NCBI RefSeq assembly: GCF_017591425.1
Contig: NW_024465421.1
Span: 23,573,001 to 23,637,000 of the forward strand
Source of the DNA: Ochotona curzoniae
Lineage: Eukaryota; Chordata; Mammalia; Lagomorpha; Ochotonidae
Reading direction: 5' to 3'
Length of the DNA: 64,000 nt
Each line of letters starts with the position of its first letter. Position 1 is the stretch's first letter. This document shows, one piece after another, positions 26,401 to 33,100 of the stretch. Below the pieces are notes generated by a model. The model made no database searches and was not told where the DNA came from. It saw only the letters and a program-made list of their open reading frames with translations. The position numbers and the translations under genes were made by a program.

Positions 26401-27150
26401 CATAGGGAAAAAAAGACAACTTTGAACTTCACACTGCTCCCCGTCCCTCCCTGCCCTGTCTCACCTTCCAAGTCCACATCGAAGGACTGCCTCACCCTCT
26501 CGGTGATTGTCCTCAGCGTCTCACTCTGGGAAGGGATGTAGGCCAGCTGAAGTACACCTTTCTGAGGGTAACTGTAGAAGAATTCTGGCAGCACGCTGAT
26601 ATCAAAGGCACTGTAGTTAGACGGAGGCCTTTTTCTTGCGACACTGTTGCAACGAACATACAGTATGATTCCAGAGAACAGAAACGGCATCAAGATTTCA
26701 AGGATTGAGACCAGGGTCTTCCTCTTCTGGAACAAACACAAAAGTTACACGTTAGATACAAACACCAGTGAAAACCACCCTTCTACTGGGAACCCTGAGG
26801 TCTCCGGCTTCCTTGTGTAACAGGTGAAGGGGTAGAGGGCGCCCAGAAGGAGAAGTAGCTACAAAGCATCTACAGTCAGCATTTCTAACACCTGCAGCAC
26901 ATCAACAACAACGATGTCATCTTTCAAAATGCAGGCTGATAAAAGTACTATGGAAACATGCTTTGACCACAGGAAACAGCTCTCTATTCACCAGAGGCCA
27001 AATCACCTCGAGCATCCAGTGCTTTCCGAGGAGCTGCCTGGCCCCCAGCCCCTTGTACCCACCTTTAAGATGAAATTCTTCCACAGAAGCAGTTTTAACT
27101 TCTTGAACGCTGCCATTTTTTCAGGTGAGGAGGTGGGCTCAGCTCACTAG
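1615..27150 (-). CDS. ABCA17: ABCA17, ATP-binding cassette subfamily A member 17 (partial: coding exons 1-12)
   Basis: Full-size ABCA lipid transporter, 5' part only; the gene runs off the left edge. Coding exons in transcript order: 27116-27063, 26726-26465, 22552-22431, 21049-20884, 18545-18286, 16814-16698, 14702-14585, 10465-10292, 5530-5358, 4565-4422, 3048-2919, 1769-1615. Together they give 1875 nt (625 codons) with no stop and all introns GT-AG. It holds the N-terminal sorting motif LLLWKN (residues 9-14), TM1, the first extracellular domain, the first membrane block and the start of NBD1 (Walker A GHNGAGKT at 559-566, Q-loop CPQHD). The ATG is in good context (A at -3, G at +4) and aligns with the ABCA3 start. 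The head-to-head position beside ABCA3 fixes identity as ABCA17, which is testis/sperm expressed in mouse and a pseudogene in human. Everything visible here looks functional; NBD1 signature and everything after it are unseen. Confidence 0.88.
1985..2270 (-). mobile_element. C-SINE, diverged
   Basis: Reverse copy with 'gggaaacagaaaca' left end and 'aaccaatattcccacggatg' head side. Confidence 0.6.
2285..2480 (+). mobile_element. C-SINE, 3'-truncated
   Basis: Core 'gcctgggaaagcagtggat' and 'cttcggatcagctcagcagg', no tail. Confidence 0.75.
2919..3048 (-). CDS. ABCA17: ABCA17 coding exon 11 (NBD1 Walker A)
   Basis: Reads [20 protein letters not shown], then [18 protein letters not shown] and WMLTG. 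Walker A lysine is residue 565. The residue after GKT is Ile where ABCA3 has Thr. 130 nt, identical to ABCA3 exon 11. Acceptor 'cttctccaag'; donor gtacac. Confidence 0.9.
4150..4365 (+). mobile_element. Old C-SINE
   Basis: Diverged copy ending 'aactaaataaacatctttca'. Confidence 0.55.
4422..4565 (-). CDS. ABCA17: ABCA17 coding exon 10 (linker into NBD1)
   Basis: Begins [11 protein letters not shown], as in ABCA3 PSYWCGSPR, has a diverged linker, and ends [11 protein letters not shown], as in ABCA3 [10 protein letters not shown]. 144 nt against 141. Acceptor ctccag; donor gtatca. Confidence 0.88.
5358..5530 (-). CDS. ABCA17: ABCA17 coding exon 9 (TM6)
   Basis: Reads [20 protein letters not shown], then [20 protein letters not shown] and [17 protein letters not shown]. 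173 nt against 182 in ABCA3: three codons are missing where ABCA3 has the acidic NVDDDF stretch. Acceptor gtaacag; donor gtgagt. The genome stays open and in frame upstream of this acceptor through a 14-codon minisatellite (see findings). Confidence 0.9.
5574..5775. repeat. 42-bp minisatellite, about 5 copies, ABCA17 intron 8
   Basis: Unit begins 'ggactcagggcccggccaga'. Five copies with few differences, starting 44 nt upstream (in transcript sense) of exon 9. The period is 14 codons, stop-free and in exon 9's frame on the minus strand. Confidence 0.95.
6575..6850 (+). mobile_element. C-SINE
   Basis: 'gcctgggaaagcagtcaagg' core and 'gtaaatctgcctttttaata' end. Confidence 0.82.
6965..7200 (-). 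mobile_element. C-SINE, diverged
   Basis: Reverse copy: 'cagccagcgctgggctagg' and 'gaagctgggggccaggagct'. Confidence 0.6.
7640..7915 (-). mobile_element. C-SINE, old
   Basis: Reverse copy: 'gactagaaccagtgcccac' near 7830 and 'ggtaggccatcacaccagt' head. Confidence 0.6.
8075..8260 (-). mobile_element. C-SINE fragment
   Basis: 'tttctttatttgagaagcag' then 'ccatctactggctcgctc'. Confidence 0.6.
8405..8456. repeat. (TA)n microsatellite
   Basis: Two runs of TA dinucleotides split by 'aattta', in ABCA17 intron 8. Confidence 0.95.
8456..8515 (-). mobile_element. C-SINE 3' fragment
   Basis: Reverse tail end 'tttatttttattgggaaatc' to 'catccactgg', directly abutting a plus-strand fragment. Confidence 0.8.
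8516..8665 (+). mobile_element. C-SINE 3' half
   Basis: Starts mid-element at 'acccagaagaagctcccgac' and ends 'aataagtaaatctcaaaaa'. Confidence 0.8.
8760..9085 (-). mobile_element. C-SINE, near full length
   Basis: Poly-T side at 8760, core 'ctactttcccaggccacaag', head 'atcacgccgggccc' at 9085. Confidence 0.92.
9255..9575 (+). mobile_element. Old C-SINE-like element
   Basis: 'accagcgcactgcgtggtgc' start and 'aaaaaataaataaataaaat' end; weak internal match. Confidence 0.45.
9625..9950 (+). mobile_element. C-SINE
   Basis: 'ggtggcctaggggctataaa' head, 'gcctaggaaagcaggacaac' core, long A tail. Confidence 0.9.
10292..10465 (-). CDS. ABCA17: ABCA17 coding exon 8 (TM5 region)
   Basis: Reads [20 protein letters not shown], then [20 protein letters not shown]. 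174 nt, identical to ABCA3 exon 8 ([20 protein letters not shown]). Acceptor ttgcag; donor gtgagc. Confidence 0.92.
10595..10885 (+). mobile_element. Old C-SINE
   Basis: 'ctgcgcccgtgctgccagca' to 'ctctttttcagataaataaa'. Confidence 0.6.
10935..11245 (-). mobile_element. C-SINE
   Basis: 'tttattttcattggaaaggc' at left, 'gctttcccaggccataagca' core. Confidence 0.88.
11420..11735 (+). mobile_element. C-SINE
   Basis: 'gagtagtctagtggccggga' head, 'cctgggaaagcagtcgagga' core, A-rich tail. Confidence 0.88.
11798..11920 (-). mobile_element. MIR fragment
   Basis: 'ggcatttactaagtggggcc' and 'gaggaggaagctgaagcggg' match the reverse MIR consensus. Confidence 0.55.
11930..12190 (+). mobile_element. Old C-SINE
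   Basis: 'tgtggccatctagggaatga' and 'aaataagtgaagaaataaat'. Confidence 0.6.
12345..12665 (+). mobile_element. C-SINE
   Basis: 'aaagccttgggccctgcatt' core and 'ctgcctttcaaataaaaata' tail. Confidence 0.8.
12815..12960 (-). mobile_element. MIR-like fragment
   Basis: 'atttatgaagctcctacaac' and 'caggtactgttttcagcg' resemble reverse MIR. Confidence 0.5.
13505..14458. repeat. (TGTGAG/TGTGTG)n microsatellite array, ABCA17 intron 7
   Basis: About 955 bp of TGTGAG, TGTGTG and TATGTG units on the plus strand, so CA/CTCACA in the ABCA17 transcript. The open minus-strand frame through it (His-Thr/Ser-Leu repeats) is low-complexity and not a gene. The array ends about 125 nt downstream of the exon 7 donor in transcript sense. 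Confidence 0.97.
14585..14702 (-). CDS. ABCA17: ABCA17 coding exon 7 (TM4)
   Basis: Reads [20 protein letters not shown] then [19 protein letters not shown]. 118 nt, one codon shorter than ABCA3 exon 7. Acceptor ttgcag; donor gtgagt. The CA-rich microsatellite array begins about 125 nt downstream of this donor. Confidence 0.9.
14820..15155 (-). mobile_element. C-SINE, near full length
   Basis: 'tttattttatttttattaca' left, 'ctaggccatggtgccgggcc' head. Confidence 0.92.
15215..15248. repeat. (TA)n(GA)n microsatellite
   Basis: 'atatatatatatatagagag' type run in ABCA17 intron 6. Confidence 0.9.
15292..15515 (-). mobile_element. Old C-SINE fragment
   Basis: 'ttgacttgtttatttgaaag' then 'ggaagcagagacagagaact'. 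Confidence 0.55.
15760..16102 (+). mobile_element. C-SINE, near full length
   Basis: 'gggccaggtactgccccagt' head; 'aatcttaaaaaaaaaagatg' tail. Confidence 0.92.
16698..16814 (-). CDS. ABCA17: ABCA17 coding exon 6 (TM3)
   Basis: Reads [20 protein letters not shown] and a hydrophobic tail ending MTILFCVE. 117 nt, the same as ABCA3 exon 6 ([20 protein letters not shown]). Acceptor tgtcag; donor gtatgt. Confidence 0.92.
17018..17335 (+). mobile_element. C-SINE
   Basis: 'gggcccagcgcaatggctca' head, good core and tail. Confidence 0.92.
17425..17715 (+). mobile_element. Old C-SINE
   Basis: 'gggactggcatcacagtatg' and 'ctttcaaataaatcatttta'. Confidence 0.75.
18286..18545 (-). CDS. ABCA17: ABCA17 coding exon 5 (end of ECD1 and TM2)
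   Basis: Reads [32 protein letters not shown], then the hydrophobic run [17 protein letters not shown] (TM2) and EKERKLK. 260 nt, identical to ABCA3 exon 5. Acceptor ttacag; donor gtaatt. Confidence 0.92.
19549..19640. repeat. 19-20-bp tandem repeat, ABCA17 intron 4
   Basis: About four copies of 'actccatgtccaggaccgc' with small changes. Confidence 0.9.
19730..20215 (-). mobile_element. C-SINE, expanded by internal simple repeats
   Basis: Reverse copy from a duplicated 'ctatattctc' stretch to 'agtacaccaacactggccc', with a TG-rich insertion near 19905-19960. Confidence 0.6.
20258..20580 (-). mobile_element. C-SINE, old
   Basis: 'ttgatttatttgaaatccag', GA-run, 'ccactaagctaaccacctg' head. Confidence 0.75.
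20884..21049 (-). CDS. ABCA17: ABCA17 coding exon 4 (ECD1)
   Basis: Acceptor 'ttcatag', then [20 protein letters not shown] and [12 protein letters not shown], matching ABCA3 [13 protein letters not shown] and [14 protein letters not shown]. 166 nt, identical in length to ABCA3 exon 4. Donor gtaagg. Confidence 0.9.
21330..21475 (+). mobile_element. MIR fragment
   Basis: 'ttgtgcctctatttgccctt', 'actggggataataacaacag' and 'gggccaggcattattaag' match MIR. Confidence 0.75.
21545..21878 (+). mobile_element. C-SINE
   Basis: 'cagcggcgtgatggctccgt' head, 'gactgggaaagcagtcgagt' core. Confidence 0.88.
22060..22235 (-). mobile_element. MIR fragment
   Basis: 'ggacactgaggctcagagct' and 'ggttgcacagctagtgcgtt' match reverse MIR. 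Confidence 0.75.
22431..22552 (-). CDS. ABCA17: ABCA17 coding exon 3 (ECD1)
   Basis: Short, diverged exon. After acceptor 'gttctag' it reads [10 protein letters not shown]..., then [18 protein letters not shown] before donor gtaaga. This aligns with the ABCA3 block [18 protein letters not shown]. 122 nt against 128 in ABCA3 keeps the frame. NSS is a potential N-glycosylation site. Confidence 0.82.
22875..23130 (+). mobile_element. Old C-SINE
   Basis: 'gggcatcgtggcacagctgg' head, 'gacccgggaggcagagcaac' body. Confidence 0.65.
23140..23415 (+). mobile_element. Old C-SINE
   Basis: 'gcatttggcacaggctttaa' head, 'gtgtctctcaaatagagaaa' tail. Confidence 0.6.
23440..23640 (+). mobile_element. C-SINE fragment
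   Basis: 'agaggctagctgtgtgacac' and 'gatgccagcactgtgatgtg'; weak. Confidence 0.4.
23775..24368. repeat. 66-bp tandem repeat, 9 copies, ABCA17 intron 2
   Basis: Exactly 594 bp, nine head-to-tail copies of a 66-bp unit beginning 'ctagttacagttccagagct'. Copies are almost identical; the first has ttgcag instead of ttccag. The unit length is a multiple of three, so an open 22-residue repeat appears on the minus strand with no start context or homology. Confidence 0.97.
24400..24625 (+). mobile_element. Old C-SINE fragment
   Basis: 'gagaagtgaaccagaggtgg' and 'ctcaaataaataataaatta'. Confidence 0.5.
24875..25198 (-). mobile_element. C-SINE, near full length
   Basis: Poly-T at 24870, 'gctttcccaggccacaggca' core, 'tgggccaatgtgccaggttc' head. 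Confidence 0.92.
25660..25950 (+). mobile_element. C-SINE
   Basis: 'gcctgggaaagcagtggagg' core and 'aataaagtaaatctttattt' tail. Confidence 0.88.
25955..26225 (+). mobile_element. C-SINE, 5'-truncated
   Basis: 'acctgggaaagcagttgagg' core; ends in the CA repeat. Confidence 0.88.
26226..26248. repeat. (CA)n microsatellite
   Basis: Run of about 11 CA units at the tail of a SINE copy. Confidence 0.95.
26465..26726 (-). CDS. ABCA17: ABCA17 coding exon 2 (TM1 and start of first extracellular domain)
   Basis: Residues 19-105 plus 1 nt. Begins [20 protein letters not shown], the first transmembrane helix, and continues into ECD1 with the family block [16 protein letters not shown]. Acceptor ccag, donor gtgaga. 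It is 3 nt shorter than ABCA3 exon 2, same phase. Confidence 0.9.
27063..27150 (-). CDS. ABCA17: ABCA17 coding exon 1 (ATG at 27116)
   Basis: Encodes residues 1-18, [18 protein letters not shown], closely matching ABCA3 exon 1. The acceptor 'tttcctag' at 27151-27160 puts 34 nt of 5' UTR before the ATG at 27116-27114. The donor after AAAG is gtgggt. LLLWKN fits the xLxxKN post-Golgi sorting motif of ABCA1/ABCA3. Confidence 0.88.
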
Positions 27151-27824
27151 CTAGGAAACAAAGAGGGGAATATAACACGAGACAGTAATGACAAGGAAAC
27201 CTTGTCATTCTAAAATTCCTTCTACTTGTGTGACAAACATTCTGCTTGTCCACGCTTCCTCAGTCAGCTGCTGCGTTCTTTGCCTCCAACCCTTCCACCT
27301 TCCTCGCCCACCAAACGTCAAGTGCCCAGGGCACAGTCTGCGCAGATTCCCCGCTTCCAGAAGCTCTGAGGTGACCTCACCCCGCTCACTCAGGTTGCAA
27401 TCCAGCCATATGCTGATGGTTCCAAAAGTCTTCACTACCAGCCTGGAGCCTTAACCCATCCCTACAGCATTGCATCTCAATCTTTTTTTTTTTTTTTTTT
27501 AAGATTTATTCTAGGTCCCGGTGCAGAACGGTGCCCCTATGGGACGAGCAGCTGGAGGCTGAGCCTCCAATAACATGGTGTTTGTCCCTCATCTCAATCT
27601 TGACATGACCAGATTGACCTAGTCACATTGCTCAAAATGCACATTATTCTCTGGTCTCCCTCGCCTCAGCTAACATCACCTCTGCTCTGTAAGTTGGACA
27701 GACATGTGAATGAGCATAATTCCCGATGCAGAAAGTTTGAAAAGCCTGAAAAGCACACTACGGGATCTTGTAGCTATGAGCTAACTGAGGCCTACATGAG
27801 TGCAGAGGCCCAGGCACTCAGGCA

Positions 27825-28160
27825 TTCTTTTTTATGATTTATTTTATTTTTATTGCAAAGTCAAATATACAGAGAGGAGGAAAGGCAGAGAGGAAGATCC
27901 TCCATCCGTTGATTCACTCCCCAAACGGCCAAAATGGCCAGAGCTGCACCAATTCAAAGCCAGAAGCCTCTTCCTCTTCGAAGTCTCCCACGCAGGTGCA
28001 GCATCCCAAGTACTTGGGCGATCCTCTGCTGCTTTCCCAAATCATTAGCAGGGAGCTGAATCAGAAGTGGAGTAGCTGGGATTAGAACCAGTGCCTATAT
28101 GGGATGCCAGCACTGCCAGTGGAAGATTGGTCTGTTGAGACACCACAACAGGCCCCATAT
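27825..28160 (-). mobile_element. C-SINE
   Basis: 'atttattttatttttattgc' left, 'gagacaccacaacaggcccc' head. Confidence 0.9.
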
Positions 28161-28179
28161 ATAAGCTTTTTTTTTAATT

Positions 28180-28505
28180 GGGTCAACACCGTGGCTCAAC
28201 AAACTAAACATTTTGCAATGCCAGCATCCAATATGGGCATTAGTTCATGTCCTGCTCCACTTCTGACCTAGCTCCCTGTTTGTGGCCTGGGAAAGCAGCA
28301 GAGGCTGACTCAACGCCTTGGACCCTGTACCTTCATGGGAGACCCGGAAGAAGCTCCTGGCTCCTGGCTTCAGGTTGCCTCTGCTCCAGCCACTGCAGCC
28401 ACTTGGGGAGTGAAACAACAAATACAACACCTTCCTCTCTCTTTCTCCTTCTCTCTGTAAGTCTGCCTTTCCAATAAAAATAAAAATAAATCTTTAAAAA
28501 ATACG
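28180..28505 (+). mobile_element. C-SINE
   Basis: 'gggtcaacaccgtggctcaa' head, 'cctgggaaagcagcagaggc' core. Confidence 0.9.
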
Positions 28506-28554
28506 CCTTTCCAATAACAATATATATAAAAATCTTAAAGAAAAAAGTAATTAA

Positions 28555-29600
28555 AAATGGATGACAGACGTAAATGCAAAACTAACCACTATGATAAAAC
28601 TTCTTAAAGAAAACGCATGAGAATGGCCCTGTGAATATTCCTTAAACACAGCATCACAGCTTACAGGAAAAAATGGTGAACTGGATTGACCAAAATTAAA
28701 ACCCTTTGCTTGGTAAAACATACTCCTTAAGGAACAAAGACAAGCCTCTGACTGTCAAAAAATATTTACAAACAATTATCTGACAAAGTCAAACCACAAT
28801 ACAGAATTGTCAAAACTCAACAACATGAAAGCGAAGAACCAATTTTTTAAAACTCAGAAAAAGTTCTGAAGATGTTTTACCAAAAAGGATATATCCAAAC
28901 AAGGTCACAGAAAGACACTCAATATCATTAGTCACTAGAGATATGCATATTTAAACCACCCCTTGGCTATCAGAATTAATGAGTAATTTTGGCTTAAGGT
29001 ACAGAGTACGGTGCCAACGGGAATGTAAAAGCTCTCCACCATAGACAACACTTAGCAGTTTCTTATCAAGCTAAACGTATGTTTATCATACAACTCAACA
29101 ATCCCAATCTTAAGCTTTTGCCCAAGAGAAGTGAAAACTTTTTTTTTTCACAAGAATCTGGACACAATTACAGAAAACTTGTAATTACTACAAACGTGCT
29201 CAATCTAGGAATAAATCACAAGCTGACACGCTACTTCCAATGAATTCTGCTCCTTTAGAGGAGGAACATACTATTGGTCTACAATTACTTTTACCTTCCT
29301 CATAGGTTTAAGGCATTATCCATGACCTTAGTTTACGAAGACTACATGATCTAGTCTATGAAATATTCTGGAAAATACAAAGCTGTAGGACTACAGGAGG
29401 AAATCAGTGGTTGCTAGGAGGTGGCAGGAAAGGCTGACGACAAGCAGACATTACAAGTAAACTTTCGGAGGGTTGTGTCTGGATTTGGTTGTGGTAGTAG
29501 TTACATAATACTGTGTCGGTCAAAATTTACAGAACTAAAAATAACCACGAAGAATGGAGTTTAATATATGCAAACTGAAATTTTAACGATTAGTTTTTGT
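28555..29600 (+). mobile_element. Old LINE-1 fragment (ORF2 C-terminus and 3' UTR)
   Basis: Plus-strand match to the conserved end of mammalian L1: 'gacgtaaatgcaaaac' near 28567, 'aatatttacaaacaatt' near 28760, 'gacactcaatatcatt' near 28914, 'cccaagagaagtgaaaact' near 29120, and the 'gtggttgctaggaggtgg' 3' UTR block near 29408. Many stops and no intact ORF, so inactive. Confidence 0.8.
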
Positions 29601-31490
29601 ATTGAGAAACGATAATGATAGTTTTAGTATTAAGAAAATTGGTTAGCTCATGTCAGCAAATAATACCAGATATATAAATGTGTAAACACATAAAAATTTA
29701 ATTATGAAGGCAGTGAAAGACAACCTGAGTAATATTTTTATATCCTCAGGGTTAGTTCTTTTAATAAGCCTGGCTATGACCCAGAAACCACAATGAAACT
29801 AATAAATCAAATTACATAAACAGCAATAAATTCCCTTTGAAAAAAAACCAAGGGAGCCCAAGGCAGACACCTGCAGCGCACCTGTAAAGCCCTCTGGCCC
29901 CTCCCAGCCGGAATCCCGCCCTCCACGCAAAATCCTCTGTCCCGGAGCCGGGGTTACAACCATCCATCTTACACAGCTAAAAAGAAAACTTCAAAATAAC
30001 ATCTACAGAATACCATTTATGGGAAAAACATGAAATAATGCTACATATATCAACAGGCCAATTTATATAAGGGTACGTCAAAAGTCCGTGGATGATTGAA
30101 TCAAAACAATTTCAATTAAGTTGAAAATTAAAAGAATTTCATTTGCTGCTGGCGGGTCCTAGCTTTGGGAAGGGCATCTGCTTGGTGGCCATGGCCTCTG
30201 TCCTGGGACATGGTGTGCTCCCAGTGAAGGCAGGGGAACTGAGCCCAAGCCATGGCCAGTACAAGGGTAGCAGTTGGACTGACCATTACTGCTGCAGGAT
30301 TTGTAGGCCCTTCTATGTCGCAAGCTATCAAGCAAATGGAACCTCAAGCAAAACAAGTTTTCCAAAGTCTTCTAAAATCCACCTTCAGTGCTGGTGTTAC
30401 AGAGGTAGACTTGAACCCAAGATGATGAAATGAGAAGCACCATTAATATTTAGGTGTAAGCCCAACTGCCAATAAAGGAAAAGTAAGAAATGCACACCGA
30501 CAAATTATGCTCTTAAATGACCCAGAGAAGAAAGGATCTCTTCACATCACAGTCAAAATCAATGAAGCTAAAGATTGACTAGAAGGTCAAGCTAAAAAGT
30601 AAACATGAATTTTCAGTTCACATCAGCATGCGTGTACATGGGCAACAGCTTTTCATAATCAAATAACTGTTACACAAAAAACATTCATGGACGTGCATGA
30701 CATGAAAAAGATAGGCATGGATTTCAAAAAATTTTACATCAAAATAAAACGACTTTCATTTTGCTTTTCCACTGATGTGTTCAAGTACCTCTCATACATG
30801 TGCAAATGCAGAGGAAAACCTTAAGACGTGTATTTAATCCATGCCCACAGAGACTCAAGGAAGGGGATGGTGGGCATCACAAAAAAGCTGGTTCGTCTTG
30901 TGCTTTGAATTCTTCAACAGGCAGTTTCTTTGGCACATCTGAGTATCTCTACTACGTGAAGGTGATCCAGCATCTGACCTGAAGTCCCGCTACAGCCCTG
31001 CGGGGTGACTGTCACACAACGCACACACCCAGCCTCCGGCTGGAGAGGCAGCCTCTGGCCCTGCTGGGTACTTTTGTCAGCAGTGGGCATCGAACACAAT
31101 GTGATGACTTCTTATTGACTGTCGGACAGCATCAAAAGCATCCAGCTCCTTACAAGCAACAATTCCCAGTCTGGAATCTGTGCACGGCACACTTCCTTTG
31201 CCTCGACGCTTATGAGTATAATAATAATTCCAACAGCGGGCATGTTGGCAGAGTTAAGAAAAAAGACGCCGCATCTGTACTCTGCCACTGTTAGTCTACT
31301 TTCACTCTCCCCCTTCTAAGGGAATCCTGCGGCAGACTGCAGACCAGGAAGGGGTCTAGCCACGACGGACGCCGGGGCGGGGTGGGTTAGATGAAGAGCA
31401 AAGCCAGCGAGCAGATTCACAGGCTACACTGCCACGTCCCTCTCACCAGGCAGCGCGCCACACACAGCCACCCTCAAACACACACCTCTA
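29600..31490. other. AT-rich intergenic/leader-intron DNA
   Basis: Apart from the DNAJC19 retrocopy, no gene, RNA gene or classified repeat is seen here. Confidence 0.6.
30252..30602 (+). pseudogene. DNAJC19: DNAJC19 (TIM14) processed pseudogene
   Basis: Intronless copy of the mitochondrial import-motor J-protein. The plus strand begins MASTRVAVGLTITAAGFVG, then IKQMEPQAKQVFQSLLKSTF, and after a frameshift [20 protein letters not shown] and VKINEAKD, with LEGQAKK at the end. Lesions: the frame breaks near 30400, a stop replaces the codon after NEAKD, and the HPD motif of the J-domain reads as Asp-Pro-Glu. The parent has several exons, so this is a retrocopy. Its flanks (30060-30250 and 30603-30770) are not resolved. 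Confidence 0.85.
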
Positions 31491-31618
31491 AGCTTTCATT
31501 ATTACTACTGTTCTCATTGCAACTTCAGGGATAGGGAAACTGAGGTTCACAAAGATAAGACGACACCTGTACACCAGCAAAGACGCCGGACCAGTATCTG
31601 AAGCCAGGCGGTGTCAGG
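31490..31618 (-). mobile_element. MIR fragment
   Basis: 'gatagggaaactgaggttca' and 'gtatctgaagccaggcggtg' match reverse MIR. Confidence 0.6.
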
Positions 31619-31629
31619 AATACAGGGAC

Positions 31630-32175
31630 GCGGCCGGGGAGCCTGGGAGCCGGGAGCCGGGAGCCGGGAGCCGGGAGCCTGGGAGCCGGGAGCCGGGGAG
31701 CCGGGAGCCGGGAGCCGGGAGCCTGGGAGCCGGGAGCCGGGAGCCGGGAGCCGGGGGCCGGGAGCCTGGGAGCCGGGAGCCGGGAGCCGGGGAGCCGGGG
31801 AGCCGGGAGCCGGGGAGCTGACGCCGGGAGCAGGGGAGCCGGGAGCCGGGAGCCGGGAGCCGGGGGCCGGGAGCCTGGGAGCCGGGAGCCGGGAGCCGGG
31901 GAGCCGGGAGCCGGGAGCCGGGAGCCGGGAGCCTGGGAGCCGGGAGCCGGGGAGCCGGGAGCCGGGAGCCGGGAGCCGGGAGCCGGGAGCCGGGGGCCGG
32001 GAGCCTGGGAGCCGGGAGCCGGGAGCCGGGGAGCCGGGGAGCCGGGGAGCCGGGAGCCGGGGAGCTGACGCCGGGAGCAGGGGAGCCGGGAGCCGGGAGC
32101 CGGGAGCCGGGGAGCTGACGCCGGGAGCCGGGGAGCCGAGGAGCTGACGCCGGGAGCCGGGGAGCTGACGCCGGG
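31630..32175. repeat. (GGGAGCC)n minisatellite with G-quadruplex pattern
   Basis: About 545 bp of 7-bp GGGAGCC units with GGGGAGCC and GGGAGCCT variants, broken by 'gagctgacgccggga' blocks (near 31816, 32063, 32114, 32141, 32163). The plus strand is G-rich. The open frames across it are low-complexity artefacts. Confidence 0.96.
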
Positions 32176-32582
32176 CCTCGGCGCCCCTCGGAGCACACAG
32201 ACCACCCGGGATGGGGCGCCCAGCGGCCCACCGGTCCGGCCGCGGAGACTGTTGGCCGCGAGCCCCCCGGCCCGCCCCGTGCCCCCGGACCCCGACTCCC
32301 CAAGCCCCTCGGAGGAGCCCCCTCCCTGCCTGAAGGGACCCCCAGCTCCTCTCTCTGGGGCGCTCCTGTCTGAGGTGGCTCTGCCCCATCCTCCTTCTCA
32401 AGGCATGACCCTGACCACTACAGACCATCCTACTTGCAGGTGTCCCCCCCCATTCCCTCTTCTGGGACTCTCAACCCTGAGGTGACCCCCGCCTCCCACC
32501 CTTCTGCCTGAGGTGACCCCGAATTCCCTCCTGAGTATACCCCGACCCTCTGGGACCCTCTCGGCCTGGGGTGGCCTCACCT

Positions 32583-32830
32583 TGGGGACCCCCTTGACCA
32601 CATGGCCATAACTAATAGTGTCGGGCCTCCCTGAACTCAAGGCCCCCATGAGGGCTGGTTTCCAGAAGGTTTCTCTCTGTCCTAGGTGACGAGAATTAAG
32701 AGCCAGGCCAAACAAGAGGTCTAGGAAAGACAGCGAGGAAAGGGAAATGGAAAAACTACCAAGAGATGTCAAATGTGCCGAAGTGACTGCTTCCACTGCT
32801 CAGAAAAACATATGGACCAAAGGATTCTTG
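32583..32830 (-). other. ABCA17: Possible ABCA17 untranslated first exon (donor only)
   Basis: On the minus strand the sequence 'ccccaag|gtgagg' at about 32583/32582 is a good donor, just on the ABCA17 side of the CpG island. This would suit a leader exon spliced to 27150. Only the donor match supports it. Confidence 0.2.
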
Positions 32831-32909
32831 GCAGTGCGGGAATCGCGTCCTTCCTCACGCGGGAACCCGGCCGCGCGCCCCCTGCCGGACACGCCACGGG
32901 CGCGGCCAC

Positions 32910-32920
32910 TGCGCAGGCGC
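32910..32920. promoter_or_regulatory. NRF1-like site 1
   Basis: TGCGCAGGCGC, one mismatch to the palindromic core GCGCATGCGC. Inside the CpG island. Confidence 0.45.
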
Positions 32921-32966
32921 GGCCGAGTGGGCGGGCGGCAGCGGTGTGCCTGCAGGAGCGGCCGGC

Positions 32967-32978
32967 TGCGCACGCGCC
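32967..32978. promoter_or_regulatory. NRF1-like site 2
   Basis: TGCGCACGCGCC fits the consensus YGCGCAYGCGC. It is preceded by 'cctgcaggagcgg', a block repeated at site 4. Confidence 0.55.
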
Positions 32979-33021
32979 GTGCAGCACGCTCCCAGTCGGA
33001 CGGCGAGCAGGCACGCAGCAC

Positions 33022-33033
33022 TGCGCAGGCGCA
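33022..33033. promoter_or_regulatory. NRF1-like site 3
   Basis: TGCGCAGGCGCA, same variant core as site 1 with the same 'cactgcgcaggcgc' context. Confidence 0.45.
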
Positions 33034-33088
33034 GATCCCGCGGGGCTGAGCCCGCCGGGGTGGCGGTGCACCTGCAGGGGCGACGGTC

Positions 33089-33100
33089 TGCGCACGCGCG
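33089..33100. promoter_or_regulatory. NRF1-like site 4
   Basis: TGCGCACGCGCG fits YGCGCAYGCGCR. Preceded by 'cctgcaggggcg', paralogous to site 2 at 122 bp spacing. Confidence 0.55.

Noticed and set aside
22431..26464. ABCA17 appeared to lack exon 3, which would make it a pseudogene.
   Set aside because: A diverged but in-phase exon was found at 22552-22431 ending SSEPLPLV with good splice sites.
27480..27600. Poly-T followed by 'aagatttattctaggtcccg' considered as a SINE.
   Set aside because: Only the tail-like start matches; the body lacks the C-SINE core, so no call was made.
28555..29600. Possible ABCA17 leader exons in this AT-rich stretch.
   Set aside because: The sequence matches an old LINE-1 3' end.
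31525..32428. Long open frames of Pro/Ala/Gly/Ser/Arg on both strands.
   Set aside because: Translations of the (GGGAGCC)n array in several frames at once; no homology and no gene structure.
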